The translations under genes were made by a program, and so were the position numbers. A stretch of 33,307 bases of DNA from contig DASXEJ010000287.1 of the NCBI GenBank assembly GCA_036490175.1, positions 1 through 33,307 on the forward strand, written 5' to 3'. The first letter of the stretch is position 1. Every line of letters begins with the position of its first letter. The DNA comes from Pirellulales bacterium. GTDB taxonomy: Bacteria; Planctomycetota; Planctomycetia; Pirellulales; JACPPG01. This document shows, in pieces, positions 1 through 8,515 of this stretch. The notes under the pieces are model-generated. The model was not told where the DNA came from and did not search any database. It was given only the letters and a program-made list of their open reading frames with translations.

Positions 1-1012
1 CGCCATTGACGCGCAGGCCGACCAGCTCGGGCCGGAAGGGAACGCCGGCGTATCCGGCTGCCGAGACGATGCGGCCCCAGTTGGGGTCCGCGCCCGCGAT
101 GGCAGTCTGTACCAACAGGCTTTCCGCGACGGTCTTGGCGATTTGACGAGCCGATTCGACGGTGGCGGCGCCCGAGATTTCGACGGTGACCAGATGCGTG
201 GCTCCTTCGCCATCGATCGGAATCGCCCTGGCCAGGTCGACACATAATTCATGGAGCGCCCGGCCGAACTCGGCCAACTGCGCTCCACTCAAGGGAGGAC
301 CTCCGGCGGCGCCGTTGGCGAGCAACAACACGGTGTCGTTGGTGCTCATGTGACCGTCGACGCTGATGCAATTGAAGCTTTCTTCCACGGTTGCGTTCAA
401 CAGCCGCTGAGCATCGGCCGGCGCGATCGCCGCATCGGTCAGAACGAGCCCCAACATCGTGGCCATGCGTGGCCCGATCATGGCAGCGCCTTTTGCCATT
501 CCCGTGAGGTGTACGGTGCGGCCGTCGAAATTGAGCGTGCGGCCGGCCAGCTTGTGCGTGGTGTCGGTGGTGAGCATGCCACGGGCCGCGGCGACAAGCG
601 ACGCTTCATCGCTAGCGAGTTGCGCGGTCGCTGCCTTGATCCCGGTGGCGATTTTTTCCATCGGCAGAAACACGCCGATGATTCCCGTCGACAGCACTAG
701 CGCCTGTTCCGGTTGCGCACCGCATGCTTCGGCCGCCCAGGTCGCCATTTGCTGCGCGTCGCGTTCGCCGCGTTCGCCAGTGCAAGCGTTGGCATTGCCC
801 GAGTTGACGACCACCGCGCGAATCGCGTCGCTGGGTGTCCGTTTTCGATCGAGGCCCACGGGCGCCGCGAACACCAGGTTTTGCGTGTAGACGCCGGCTG
901 CCGTGGCGGGCAGGTCGGACACGATCAGCGATAGATCCTGCTTCTCGGGGTTGGTCTTGATCGTGCAGTGTACGCCCGCGACACGATAGCCACGTGGAAG
1001 ACAAGGGGGCAT
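1..1012 (-). CDS. argJ: ArgJ, bifunctional glutamate N-acetyltransferase/ornithine acetyltransferase (3' part cut by window edge)
   Basis: This is the arginine-pathway enzyme that moves the acetyl group from N-acetylornithine to glutamate, and in bifunctional forms also makes N-acetylglutamate from acetyl-CoA. About 337 codons are visible; the family is about 400 residues, so only the C-terminus is missing. Visible family blocks are PRGYRVAGVHCTIK near the start, VVNSGNANACTG at about 68-79, LVLSTGIIGVFLPM at about 105-118, and the autocleavage block KGAAMIGPRMATML at 174-187. Thr185 there is the expected nucleophile that becomes the N-terminus of the beta chain. The ATG at 1012 is chosen because an in-frame stop lies about 20 bases upstream; a GAGG lies about 11 nt before it. 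It follows argC on the same strand after 142 bp, so the two probably form an argCJ unit. The substrate assignment is by family; bifunctionality cannot be decided here. Confidence 0.95.
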   Translation of the reverse strand, partial: MPPCLPRGYRVAGVHCTIKTNPEKQDLSLIVSDLPATAAGVYTQNLVFAAPVGLDRKRTPSDAIRAVVVNSGNANACTGERGERDAQQMATWAAEACGAQPEQALVLSTGIIGVFLPMEKIATGIKAATAQLASDEASLVAAARGMLTTDTTHKLAGRTLNFDGRTVHLTGMAKGAAMIGPRMATMLGLVLTDAAIAPADAQRLLNATVEESFNCISVDGHMSTNDTVLLLANGAAGGPPLSGAQLAEFGRALHELCVDLARAIPIDGEGATHLVTVEISGAATVESARQIAKTVAESLLVQTAIAGADPNWGRIVSAAGYAGVPFRPELVGLRVNG

Positions 1013-1055
1013 GGGCGGAGACCTCGCGGATTATTCGGGCAGGTAAGTAACGATG

Positions 1056-1072
1056 AATGTGGGATGTTAAAT
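1056..1072 (+). repeat. Intergenic ATGAAT-rich element, copy 1
   Basis: Matches AATGYGGAATGATGAAT at 14 of 17 positions, in the argC-argJ intergenic gap. It is the weakest of the four copies, but it also shares the preceding CGATG with the copy at 9890. Confidence 0.4.
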
Positions 1073-1154
1073 CCGTGGGCAATCGTCATTAACGCGTCGT
1101 CCATCGATAACGGCGTCGACTCGGCGTGCAAAACCGTCGGCTCGTGGAGGACGA

Positions 1155-2162
1155 TTACAGGGCCGTGTGCTCTGGATAGCCGTAGAGAAGATTGAAGTTC
1201 TGCACGGCAGCGCCGGCAGCCCCTTTGATCAAATTGTCGAGCACGCTGATCGTGATCACACGCCCGCGCACGATGCGGGCCGTGATGTCGCAATAATTTG
1301 TGTCGACGGTATCCTTGGTGCCCGGCAGGTGGTCGACTACGCGAACGAATGGCTCGGCAGCATAAAACTCTCGTAGTGTGTCGAGAATCTTTTCCTCGGT
1401 GACGCCCGATCGAGGCTTGGAATAAGCTGTCGTCAGAATGCCGCGATCCATCGGAATCAAGTGCGGTGTGAAAATCACCTCGATCGGTTGGCCGCTGGCC
1501 GTCGACAGGATTTGCTCGATTTCGGGCGTGTGGCGATGGCGTCCGATGTTGTACGCCGAGACGCTTTCGTTGCATTCGGGAAAAAGCGTCGTCAGCTTGG
1601 GCGTGCGGCCGGCGCCAGAAACGCCGCTTTTGGAATCGATCAGGATGTCTTCCTTTTCGATCACTCCGGCCTTGAGCAATGGCGCTAGCGCCAGGATGGC
1701 GCTGGTTGGATAGCAGCCGGGGTTCGCGATGAGAGTGGCTTTTTTGATCGACGACCGAAAGAGCTCTGGCAGGCCGTAAACTGCCGTCGCCAGGCGATCC
1801 GGATCTCCGTGTTCTTCGCCATACCATTTCGCAAAAACTTTAGGATCGCGCAGCCGGTAGTCGGCGCTGAAATCGATCACCCGGGCGCCACCAGCGAGCA
1901 GTTCCGGGACCAGTCCCGAGGTCACACCGTGCGGAAGGCAGCTAAAGACGCATTCGGCTCGGGCAGCGACCTCTTTCGGTCCGAGATCCTCGAGCGGCAG
2001 ATCGAGCCGCTTGACCAGCGACGGATGCACCGTCGAAATCGGCGGATTACCTTCTTGCCGGCTGGTGACGGCCGTTATGTTGGCCTGCGGGTGGCGCAGT
2101 AGCAGCTTGATCAATTCTAAAGCCGAATAGCCGGTAGCACCGAGAATGGCGACACGCGTCAT
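1155..2162 (-). CDS. argC: ArgC, N-acetyl-gamma-glutamyl-phosphate reductase
   Basis: Predicted to reduce N-acetylglutamyl phosphate to the semialdehyde with NADPH, the third step of arginine synthesis. The 335-residue length is normal for the family. The N-terminus has the Rossmann motif GATGYSA (8-14). The catalytic cysteine is Cys150 in NPGCYPT, and the conserved histidine block GRHRHTPEIEQ is at 207-217. The frame is open for another 167 codons upstream, but that part is Arg-rich, low-complexity and unlike ArgC. The ATG at 2162 puts the MTRVAILGATGY start exactly where the family begins, so it is preferred. argJ lies downstream on the same strand. Confidence is high. Confidence 0.96.
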   Translation of the reverse strand: MTRVAILGATGYSALELIKLLLRHPQANITAVTSRQEGNPPISTVHPSLVKRLDLPLEDLGPKEVAARAECVFSCLPHGVTSGLVPELLAGGARVIDFSADYRLRDPKVFAKWYGEEHGDPDRLATAVYGLPELFRSSIKKATLIANPGCYPTSAILALAPLLKAGVIEKEDILIDSKSGVSGAGRTPKLTTLFPECNESVSAYNIGRHRHTPEIEQILSTASGQPIEVIFTPHLIPMDRGILTTAYSKPRSGVTEEKILDTLREFYAAEPFVRVVDHLPGTKDTVDTNYCDITARIVRGRVITISVLDNLIKGAAGAAVQNFNLLYGYPEHTAL

Positions 2163-2533
2163 ATGATTTTGACTGATCCGAAGAGCATGAGGAATGCGGT
2201 CCAGAACCCGCTCGCACAAGTGGAGACGGGACGCGACGACGAGAACGCGGGTTTGGTCTCTGCCTGCCCGCGCCATCGGTACGACGCCTGTTCGACCCTC
2301 CACGTGCCAAAACTGTCGGACTGCGCCGCGCCCGCAGTATATCGGGCACGTCGCGCGGCCGCCAAGGGGATGGATTGGGCGTGAACGAGCTGAACATGGG
2401 TAATCAGCGACTGCTTGCCTTCGGAAACTCAAGACGTTCTGGAAATAGACGGACCCGGCATCGTATGGGTTCGCGCCAAAAGTTTTGCGAGCCGCGTGCT
2501 GGCGTGCCGGCCCTCTGGACTCGTGTCGCGATT
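2163..2533 (-). other. Intergenic region between photolyase and argC (371 bp)
   Basis: The gap lies between the photolyase stop and the argC start, both on the minus strand. Frames are open here on both strands, but their translations are Arg/Ala/Pro-rich, overlap one another and match nothing I recognise. It probably holds the argC promoter. I saw no convincing hairpin, operator or -35/-10 pair. Confidence 0.4.
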
Positions 2534-4024
2534 TCAATCGAACGGTGTTCGCTCGGGAGGGGTTCCATAACGTGCCAGGTATGGCCGCACGTCGAGCTTT
2601 CTGGCGGTGTTGGCGGAACTCATGTAGCGCACTGTGCCGAAGATCGGCCGCTCGGGTCCCCACGGGCGGTCGTATCGCCCCAAGATCCAGAAGATGCCCG
2701 AATATGAGTTCGGATTTCGTCCGTCGAGGGCGTATTTGTTATTCAACTCGATCATCACCTCGAGCGCTTCTTCCGGCGTGGCAGTCCATTCGAGAATCTT
2801 CTTCCCCCATAGCATGCGTAAATAATTGTGCATGCGCCCTTCGGTCACGAGCTGACGTTGAGCTGCATTCCACAAGGGATCGTGTGTGCGGGCCGCCGCG
2901 AATTCGGCCTGCGAATACGCGTAGGGCCGTGGATCGCCGGCATGCTTTGCCAGGGTGGCGTGGGCCCAGTCGGGTAGCGATTCATACCGATCGTAATCTT
3001 CACGCTGCACGCAGCAGTTGTAACCAAGCTCGCGCCAGGTAATGAGTTGATCAAGGAAGGCTTCGGCCGATTCGCTCATGCCCCACCAGCCAGACCGCTT
3101 GCCAGCCGCGCGCGTATGGAGCGCGTCGGGCGACCAATCTTCTTGCGCAGCCAATTGATGAAAAATCTCGTGCGCTGAAATATGTCCAAAGTGCAAATAG
3201 GGAGATAGTCCACTTGTTGCGTCAGCGGCGGGCTCGTTACGCAGCTCTGTGTATCGCGGCAGCGCCACGGTCAGGTAATGATCGAGCGAGTTCCTGGCGG
3301 CTTGCGACCCGCCATGAGTCGCCGCTAACGTTACGGACTGATCGATTGGCAATTGTGCGAGCGGCGCGGAACCGCCTGCCAGAAGGTCGTCGCCTGCTGC
3401 CGGCCAGCGGCGCAGGATGTCGGCATCAAGTTTGCCAGCCTTCGGTAGAACAACGCGCGCGAGCGCATCGCGCCGTGGTGCGTTGGGCAGATGCCTCGAC
3501 AGCTCATTTTGCAGGAACCGCCGGAATGCATAGGCGGTGGTAAACTCACGATTTGCGGCCCGCAGCGGCAGCAATCCGTTGGAGTCGATTTGTTCGCAGC
3601 GGACCGTTAGCTGGCTGGCTGCTGCCGTGACCATCCGCGGCAGAAAGAACGACGGAAAGTCGTCGGTCACGACAATGCACGCCCGGCGGGCAAGTGCTTC
3701 GAGCAATCCGCGTCCGTCACCCGCGCGTGGTTCGACGTACGGATAGTAGGTGACGTTCCGATTGGCAAGCGATTGTTGATTAGCCGCCATGCCGTCGAGG
3801 ACGAAGCGGTGTAGCCGGACGCTGGCCCAAGGATAGCCGCACCGCAAGGCCTCGAAGATCACCAGTGGCTTTTTCAGTTCGCGAGCCCAATGCACGGCTC
3901 GATCAAGCGAGAAGTTCCATTGCGTGCGCCGATTGGCGATCATCCAATAGAGGACGTAATCGCGATCGGCGTCGACGGGGCGCGCATTGGCGGAATGAAT
4001 GCGAATCTCGGGGACGTGGGTCAT
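2534..4024 (-). CDS. phr: Class II deoxyribodipyrimidine photolyase (CPD photolyase)
   Basis: Light-driven DNA repair enzyme expected to split cyclobutane pyrimidine dimers using FADH-. It has 496 residues, slightly long for class II. The N-terminal alpha/beta antenna-type domain covers about 20-180 (DYVLYWMIANRRTQWNFSL at 22-40). The FAD-binding helical domain covers about 240-480, with SGLSPYLHFG (271-280), FLDQLITWREL (323-333), MHNYLRMLWGKKILEW (398-413), LDGRNPNSYSGIFW (433-446) and WGPERPIFGTVRYM (455-468). The WGKKILEW, LDGRNPN and ERPIFG blocks distinguish class II from class I photolyases and cryptochromes. The ATG at 4024 gives an N-terminus with no obvious extension. tspO lies 100 bp upstream on the same strand, so co-transcription is possible. 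The exact lesion specificity is inferred from the class. Confidence 0.95.
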   Translation of the reverse strand: MTHVPEIRIHSANARPVDADRDYVLYWMIANRRTQWNFSLDRAVHWARELKKPLVIFEALRCGYPWASVRLHRFVLDGMAANQQSLANRNVTYYPYVEPRAGDGRGLLEALARRACIVVTDDFPSFFLPRMVTAAASQLTVRCEQIDSNGLLPLRAANREFTTAYAFRRFLQNELSRHLPNAPRRDALARVVLPKAGKLDADILRRWPAAGDDLLAGGSAPLAQLPIDQSVTLAATHGGSQAARNSLDHYLTVALPRYTELRNEPAADATSGLSPYLHFGHISAHEIFHQLAAQEDWSPDALHTRAAGKRSGWWGMSESAEAFLDQLITWRELGYNCCVQREDYDRYESLPDWAHATLAKHAGDPRPYAYSQAEFAAARTHDPLWNAAQRQLVTEGRMHNYLRMLWGKKILEWTATPEEALEVMIELNNKYALDGRNPNSYSGIFWILGRYDRPWGPERPIFGTVRYMSSANTARKLDVRPYLARYGTPPERTPFD

Positions 4025-4124
4025 GGCTCTTGGCGATGGGCCGGGGGCGATTAGGTATTACGCGCTCGCCGATGCGGGCGTTTGCATCGTACGAGCCCGC
4101 AGACCGCGAGACCAACCGAAATCC

Positions 4125-4694
4125 TTATCGGTTGAGCTGCCAGACGGCGAAGTTTAATACCGCCGCGAACGATACCCAAGTCAGGTAGGGTGCAAGAAGT
4201 GCGGCGGCGACCCGATCGATGCCGCAGAACAGGAAGACGGTTGCGGCAATCGCCAGCCATAGCAGCAAAACCTCGCCGAATGCGGCGGCCGGATTCTGGA
4301 GGGCAAAGAATAAGCCCGACCAGGCCACATTCAGCACGAGCTGGATTGCGAAAACCGTCAATGGCAGCGCCGCACTCCGCCATCCTTCGGCGCGCCACAC
4401 CAACCAGGCGGCGATCGCCATCAAGATGTAAAGCATCGTCCAAACTGGTCCGAATATCCAGTTCGGCGGATTCCAACTGGGCTTGGCCAGACCCAAGTAC
4501 CAGTCAGTCAGCGAAGTGGCCGTCAAGGCTCCGCCGATACCGGCAGCGGCAAAACAAACCGCTAGCGAAACCACGAGCCCCAAGGCCTCGCGCACAAGGC
4601 GGCGCCGCGCACCGAACGTGCGTATTGCCGCGCTAGATCGCGATCCGTCGGTGAACCCGCTGTTGGGCGGAGTGTCGAATAGAAGTGGTGTCAT
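4125..4694 (-). CDS. tspO: TspO/MBR family membrane protein (tryptophan-rich sensory protein)
   Basis: A five-helix inner-membrane protein of the TspO/peripheral benzodiazepine receptor family. Bacterial members bind porphyrins and affect tetrapyrrole and stress responses. It has 189 residues. The family signatures are clear: KPSWNPPNWIFGPVWTMLY (about 71-89), QLVLNVAWSGLFF, and the last helix PYLTWVSFAAVLNFAVW. There is a polar N-terminal extension of about 37 residues before the first helix, longer than the usual compact form. An internal start could remove it, but the ATG at 4694 is the only obvious methionine there. Its placement directly upstream of a photolyase gene suggests a light or oxidative-stress role, which is inference. 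The opposite strand begins ilvD 191 bp away, so the promoters diverge. Confidence 0.93.
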   Translation of the reverse strand: MTPLLFDTPPNSGFTDGSRSSAAIRTFGARRRLVREALGLVVSLAVCFAAAGIGGALTATSLTDWYLGLAKPSWNPPNWIFGPVWTMLYILMAIAAWLVWRAEGWRSAALPLTVFAIQLVLNVAWSGLFFALQNPAAAFGEVLLLWLAIAATVFLFCGIDRVAAALLAPYLTWVSFAAVLNFAVWQLNR

Positions 4695-4885
4695 GCACCT
4701 GAGATCGTAGACCTTTGGCGGGACTTGACCACTGCCTTTTGTCCAGGTGTTCGTTTGTAGACGTACTGGTTGCTATCGACACTCTGAGTCCCCGTTGTGT
4801 TGGGCGTCTCAGCCCACTGGACACTTGCACACGGAGCATGCAAGATTACACGATTACTCGCATTTGCCCGTGGGAGAATTGTCGC

Positions 4886-6565
4886 ATGTCGCAGCCGTTG
4901 AACCGATTCAGTTCTCGCGTCACTCAACCCCGCAGCCAGGGCGCCAGCCAAGCCATGCTTTATGGCACCGGGATGACCGAGGCCGACATGCAGAAGGCGC
5001 AGGTGGGCATCGCTAGCGTCTGGTACGAGGGGAACACCTGCAACATGCACCTCAACGACCTGGCAGCCCGCGTTAAGGAAGGGGTGGTTGCCGCCGGTTT
5101 GGTTGGCATGCGGTTCAACACCATTGGTGTCAGCGATGGTATTTCGATGGGGACCGAAGGGATGAGCTATTCGCTCCAGTCCCGCGACCTGATCGCCGAT
5201 TCGATCGAAACCGTGATGGGCGCGCAATGGTACGACGCTGTGGTCACCCTGCCCGGCTGCGACAAGAACATGCCCGGCTGCCTGATCGCGATGGGGCGCG
5301 TCAATCGTCCCGCGCTGATGGTCTATGGCGGCACGATTCGAGCCGGGCATTGGCACAACGAAGCCCTCGATATCGTGTCAGCTTTCCAATGTTATGGGCA
5401 ATACCTGAGCGGTTCGATCGACGATGCCAATCGCCAACAGATTGTGCGGCACGCTTGCCCCGGAGCAGGTGCTTGCGGCGGCATGTATACGGCCAACACG
5501 ATGGCCTCGGCAATCGAAGCTATGGGAATGAGCCTGCCCTACAGTTCGTCGATCCCGGCCGAGGATCCGGCCAAGCTTGACGAATGTTTTCGCGCCGGGG
5601 CGGCAGCCCGGCTGCTTTTGGAGCGCGATCTCAAGCCGCGCGATATCATGACCCGCCGCGCCTTTGAGAATGCTATGGTCGTGGTGATGGCCCTGGGGGG
5701 CTCGACCAATGCGGTCCTGCATTTGATCGCCATGGCACGGGCTGTCGACGTGCCACTATCGATTGACGATTTCCAGGCCACCAGCAATCGCGTGCCCTAT
5801 ATTGCCGACCTGAAGCCTAGCGGCCGATTCGTACAGGAGGACTTGCACGCCATTGGCGGGACGCCGGCCGTCATGAAGTATTTACTAGAAAAGGGACTGC
5901 TCGACGGCGATTGCATGACCGTCACCGGCAAGACATTGGCCGACAATCTGCGCGACTTGCCCGGCTTGGCCAGCGGGCAAGAGATCGTGCGGACGATCGA
6001 GAACCCGATCAAAGAGACCGGGCATATTCAGATTCTCAAAGGAAACCTGGCGCCCGAGGGGGCCGTGGCCAAAATCACCGGCAAGGAGGGGCAGTTGTTC
6101 CGTGGGCCGGCCAAGGTCTACGACTCGGAAGAGGACATGCTGCACGCGCTCGAGCGCAAAGAGATCGCCAAGGGAGATGTCGTAGTCATCCGCTACGAGG
6201 GACCCAAGGGTGGGCCTGGCATGCCGGAGATGCTCACGCCGACCTCGGCCATCATGGGGGCCGGGCTGGGCAAGGACGTGGCCCTGATTACCGACGGGCG
6301 CTTTTCGGGGGGCTCGCACGGGTACATTGTCGGCCACGTCACGCCCGAGGCGCAGGCCGGGGGACCGATCGCACTGCTGCGCAATGGGGATCTCATCACG
6401 CTCGACGCTCAGAACAACGCGATCTCGGTAGCGATCGACGATCGCGAATTGGCCGGACGTCGCGCGGCCTGGAAAGCCCCCGCGTATAAGGCCACTCGTG
6501 GCACGCTCTACAAATACATCAAGAATGTAAAGAGCGCCAGCGAAGGGTGCGTGACGGACGAGTGA
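4886..6565 (+). CDS. ilvD: Dihydroxy-acid dehydratase IlvD
   Basis: Dehydrates 2,3-dihydroxy-isovalerate and 2,3-dihydroxy-3-methylvalerate to the 2-keto acids, the penultimate shared step of valine and isoleucine synthesis. It has 559 residues, normal length. The three cluster cysteines are visible: Cys52 (GNTCNMHL), Cys125 ([10 protein letters not shown]) and Cys197 ([14 protein letters not shown]). The C-terminal catalytic block [11 protein letters not shown] is also present. The frame is open upstream to 4715, but the family starts at [12 protein letters not shown]. The ATG at 4886 has GGGAG about 10 nt upstream and is preferred. The gene is monocistronic in this window. The leader holds a weak GTGT/TGGGC-based hairpin at about 4797-4824 with no evident regulatory partner. 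Confidence 0.97.
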   Translation: MSQPLNRFSSRVTQPRSQGASQAMLYGTGMTEADMQKAQVGIASVWYEGNTCNMHLNDLAARVKEGVVAAGLVGMRFNTIGVSDGISMGTEGMSYSLQSRDLIADSIETVMGAQWYDAVVTLPGCDKNMPGCLIAMGRVNRPALMVYGGTIRAGHWHNEALDIVSAFQCYGQYLSGSIDDANRQQIVRHACPGAGACGGMYTANTMASAIEAMGMSLPYSSSIPAEDPAKLDECFRAGAAARLLLERDLKPRDIMTRRAFENAMVVVMALGGSTNAVLHLIAMARAVDVPLSIDDFQATSNRVPYIADLKPSGRFVQEDLHAIGGTPAVMKYLLEKGLLDGDCMTVTGKTLADNLRDLPGLASGQEIVRTIENPIKETGHIQILKGNLAPEGAVAKITGKEGQLFRGPAKVYDSEEDMLHALERKEIAKGDVVVIRYEGPKGGPGMPEMLTPTSAIMGAGLGKDVALITDGRFSGGSHGYIVGHVTPEAQAGGPIALLRNGDLITLDAQNNAISVAIDDRELAGRRAAWKAPAYKATRGTLYKYIKNVKSASEGCVTDE

Positions 6566-6628
6566 TCCGTGCCTGTTTGGACGCCGAATCGCTTCGTGAT
6601 CGGTTCTGGACATGCCTAGTTGCCCCGA

Positions 6629-7432
6629 CTATTGCCGCCGCTGGCGCAGGGCTTCGTAAAACAGCACGGCCGCGGTCACCGAAACGTTCAGACTATCGGC
6701 GATGCCCAGCATCGGTAATCGCACGGCCGCGACATCGGCTGTGCGCCACACGTCCGACAGCCCGTGCGCTTCGTTGCCGAGCACAATAGCGGTGGGACCG
6801 GTTAGATCGAAGGCGCTGTAATCCTGCGGCGCGTCGACCTGCGCCGCGACGATTCTAATGCCGCGGCCCAGCAACCACGATCGTGCTTCGGCGGCCGAGG
6901 CCACCGCGACAGGTACGGAAAAGATCGTTCCCAGGCTGGCCCGCAAGACGTTGGGATTGAATAAATCCGTGCGGCCATCGGCGACAATTACCGCCGACAA
7001 GCCGGCGCCATCGGCAGTGCGCAGAACCGCCCCCAGGTTGCCCGGCTTTTCGCATGCTTCGAGCACGGCCACCAGCGGCCGGTTGGGAAGCTGCAGGCTA
7101 TCGAGCGATGCCTTGGGCATCTCGGCCACGGCCAGAACGCCTTCGGTCCGCTCGCCGTATGCCAGTTTCTCGAACACGTGGGGCGATACATCGACTAGCG
7201 GCACGCTTACCTCTACTAGCTGCTCTATGAGGGCCTGCGCCACGTCGGTCGCAAGTAATTCATGACAGACGAACACTTCAATCAATTTTATGCCGGCCGC
7301 TACAGCGCGAGTCAGCTCGCGCACGCCGTCGATCAAGATCCGCCCCTGACGTACTCGTTCGCGGCGCTCACGCAGGTCGTACGCGGCTTGCACGCGCGGA
7401 TTACGCACGCTGGTGATTTTCAACTCGGACAA
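6629..7432 (-). CDS. SpoU/TrmH family RNA 2'-O-ribose methyltransferase
   Basis: A SAM-dependent methyltransferase with the trefoil-knot (SPOUT) fold, expected to 2'-O-methylate a ribose in rRNA or tRNA. It has 267 residues. The N-terminal half (about 1-110) resembles the L30e-like substrate-binding domain, with VRNPRVQAA and a GRILIDGVRELTRA segment. The three SpoU motifs are present: EKPGNLGAVLRTADGAG (128-144), IVLGNEAHGLSD (216-227) and LPMLGIADSLNVSVTAAV (239-256). The target nucleotide cannot be read from sequence. The exported M23 peptidase lies 67 bp upstream on the same strand. The ilvD 3' end converges 63 bp away. Confidence 0.93.
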   Translation of the reverse strand: MSELKITSVRNPRVQAAYDLRERRERVRQGRILIDGVRELTRAVAAGIKLIEVFVCHELLATDVAQALIEQLVEVSVPLVDVSPHVFEKLAYGERTEGVLAVAEMPKASLDSLQLPNRPLVAVLEACEKPGNLGAVLRTADGAGLSAVIVADGRTDLFNPNVLRASLGTIFSVPVAVASAAEARSWLLGRGIRIVAAQVDAPQDYSAFDLTGPTAIVLGNEAHGLSDVWRTADVAAVRLPMLGIADSLNVSVTAAVLFYEALRQRRQ

Positions 7433-7499
7433 GGGAAAGCCTCGGGGACGTGATACGCTGTGAGCGCCGGCGCGGGATACCTTTTTGGTATGGCAGATT

Positions 7500-8459
7500 C
7501 TAAGGCATAGGCGGCTGAGCGGCGTTCTTTTCGCGGAAGAATTCGGTCGGATCGCGCCACCCCTTGGTCGAAAGCCCGTAGCCGACGATCACAAATTCCG
7601 GGCTTTGCCAACCCTGCAGCACTGTGGCTGGCAGAAAATGCTTTCCCTCGCGACTATCGATCTCGAATGTTTTGTCGGGCAGCTGTAATGTCTTCGGGAG
7701 AGTGCCGTCAGCAACTACCTCGACTTCCGTTTCACCCACTTGGGCCACGCGCAGCGGTATCGCCTGCCCGTTGCGCTCGAAGGTGAGCAACAGGCGGCCG
7801 GGCTCTAGCGGCCGGCCAGTGCGGATCGCGAAGTGCAAGTGCGGCTTATAGCCTCCGTTTTCGACGCCGGCCCGTCCGACGGAGCCGATGCGTTGCCCGG
7901 CGCGAACCACATCCCCCTCCTGGACGAGGCGCTTGGACGCCAGGTGGCCGTAAATCGAGGTAACGAACGAGACGTCGGCCAGGCGGTGCTCGATGACGAC
8001 CAAGTTGCCCCACTCGGTGGCGCCGCGCGCGCCCCGGCCCGCGGCCTGTTGCTTTGCTTTCTTGCCGCGTTCGGGCCCCTGCGAGAGGCGTACCACGCCA
8101 TTAGCGATCGCAAACACCGGCTCGCCCGTGCGATACCAGGCTACGTCGGCCCCCAAATGAAGTAGATTCTGACCTTGCTCCTTCATCACCACAGGCAGGC
8201 CATAACCACCGTTGGGCATGTGCTGAGTCAGGCCGCCCGCGACTTCGAGAGTCGTTTCGACAACGTCCTCGGCATATGATCGGACAGGCACGCAGAATGC
8301 GTCAGCCAGCGGATAGTCGAGCACGTAGCGAGCGGTCGGCGCCGGGTCGGCCGCATTTGACTTGGAGCAAATGCAAATAGCGAGCAACAACATAAGTAGG
8401 ACGGGTGGAAACCTTCGCGCGCACGTTGCTACCGTCGGCAGGCAATTGTAACTCTTCAT
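7500..8459 (-). CDS. Exported M23 family metallopeptidase (LytM-like)
   Basis: Probably a zinc endopeptidase or peptidase-like protein acting outside the inner membrane on peptidoglycan-type cross-links. It has 319 residues. A hydrophobic stretch at about 18-32 followed by KSNAADPA looks like a signal peptide. The M23 zinc site is complete: His101 and Asp105 in HLGADV, the YGHL motif with His172, and the HLHF motif with His207 and His209. A charged Lys/Arg/Gly-rich loop (about 130-147) interrupts the beta core between the first ligands and the YGHL strand. The C-terminal about 100 residues have no domain I recognise. The ceramidase-like gene lies 56 bp upstream on the same strand, so the methyltransferase, peptidase and ceramidase-like genes may be co-transcribed. 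Confidence 0.92.
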   Translation of the reverse strand: MKSYNCLPTVATCARRFPPVLLMLLLAICICSKSNAADPAPTARYVLDYPLADAFCVPVRSYAEDVVETTLEVAGGLTQHMPNGGYGLPVVMKEQGQNLLHLGADVAWYRTGEPVFAIANGVVRLSQGPERGKKAKQQAAGRGARGATEWGNLVVIEHRLADVSFVTSIYGHLASKRLVQEGDVVRAGQRIGSVGRAGVENGGYKPHLHFAIRTGRPLEPGRLLLTFERNGQAIPLRVAQVGETEVEVVADGTLPKTLQLPDKTFEIDSREGKHFLPATVLQGWQSPEFVIVGYGLSTKGWRDPTEFFREKNAAQPPMP

Positions 8460-8515
8460 GGCACGCTCTCCGATGATCGCATTGTAATCGGTTCGAGGTC
8501 ACAATGCGTGCGAGG

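Noticed and set aside
925-1827. A 300-codon minus-strand frame spanning argJ and argC
   Set aside because: It overlaps two genes with definite motifs in the same strand but a different frame, and its own translation is Arg/Ser/His-rich noise.
2163-2663. N-terminal extension of ArgC by 167 residues
   Set aside because: The extra sequence is not ArgC-like, while an ATG at 2162 gives the family-typical MTRVAILGATGY start.
4797-4824. Small hairpin in the ilvD leader
   Set aside because: Stems are short with an asymmetric bulge, no T-run follows, and no leader peptide of branched-chain codons was seen, so attenuation is not supported.
5885-6613. A 242-codon frame antisense to ilvD
   Set aside because: It overlaps a clear gene and its translation resembles no family; composition is typical of a GC-rich shadow.
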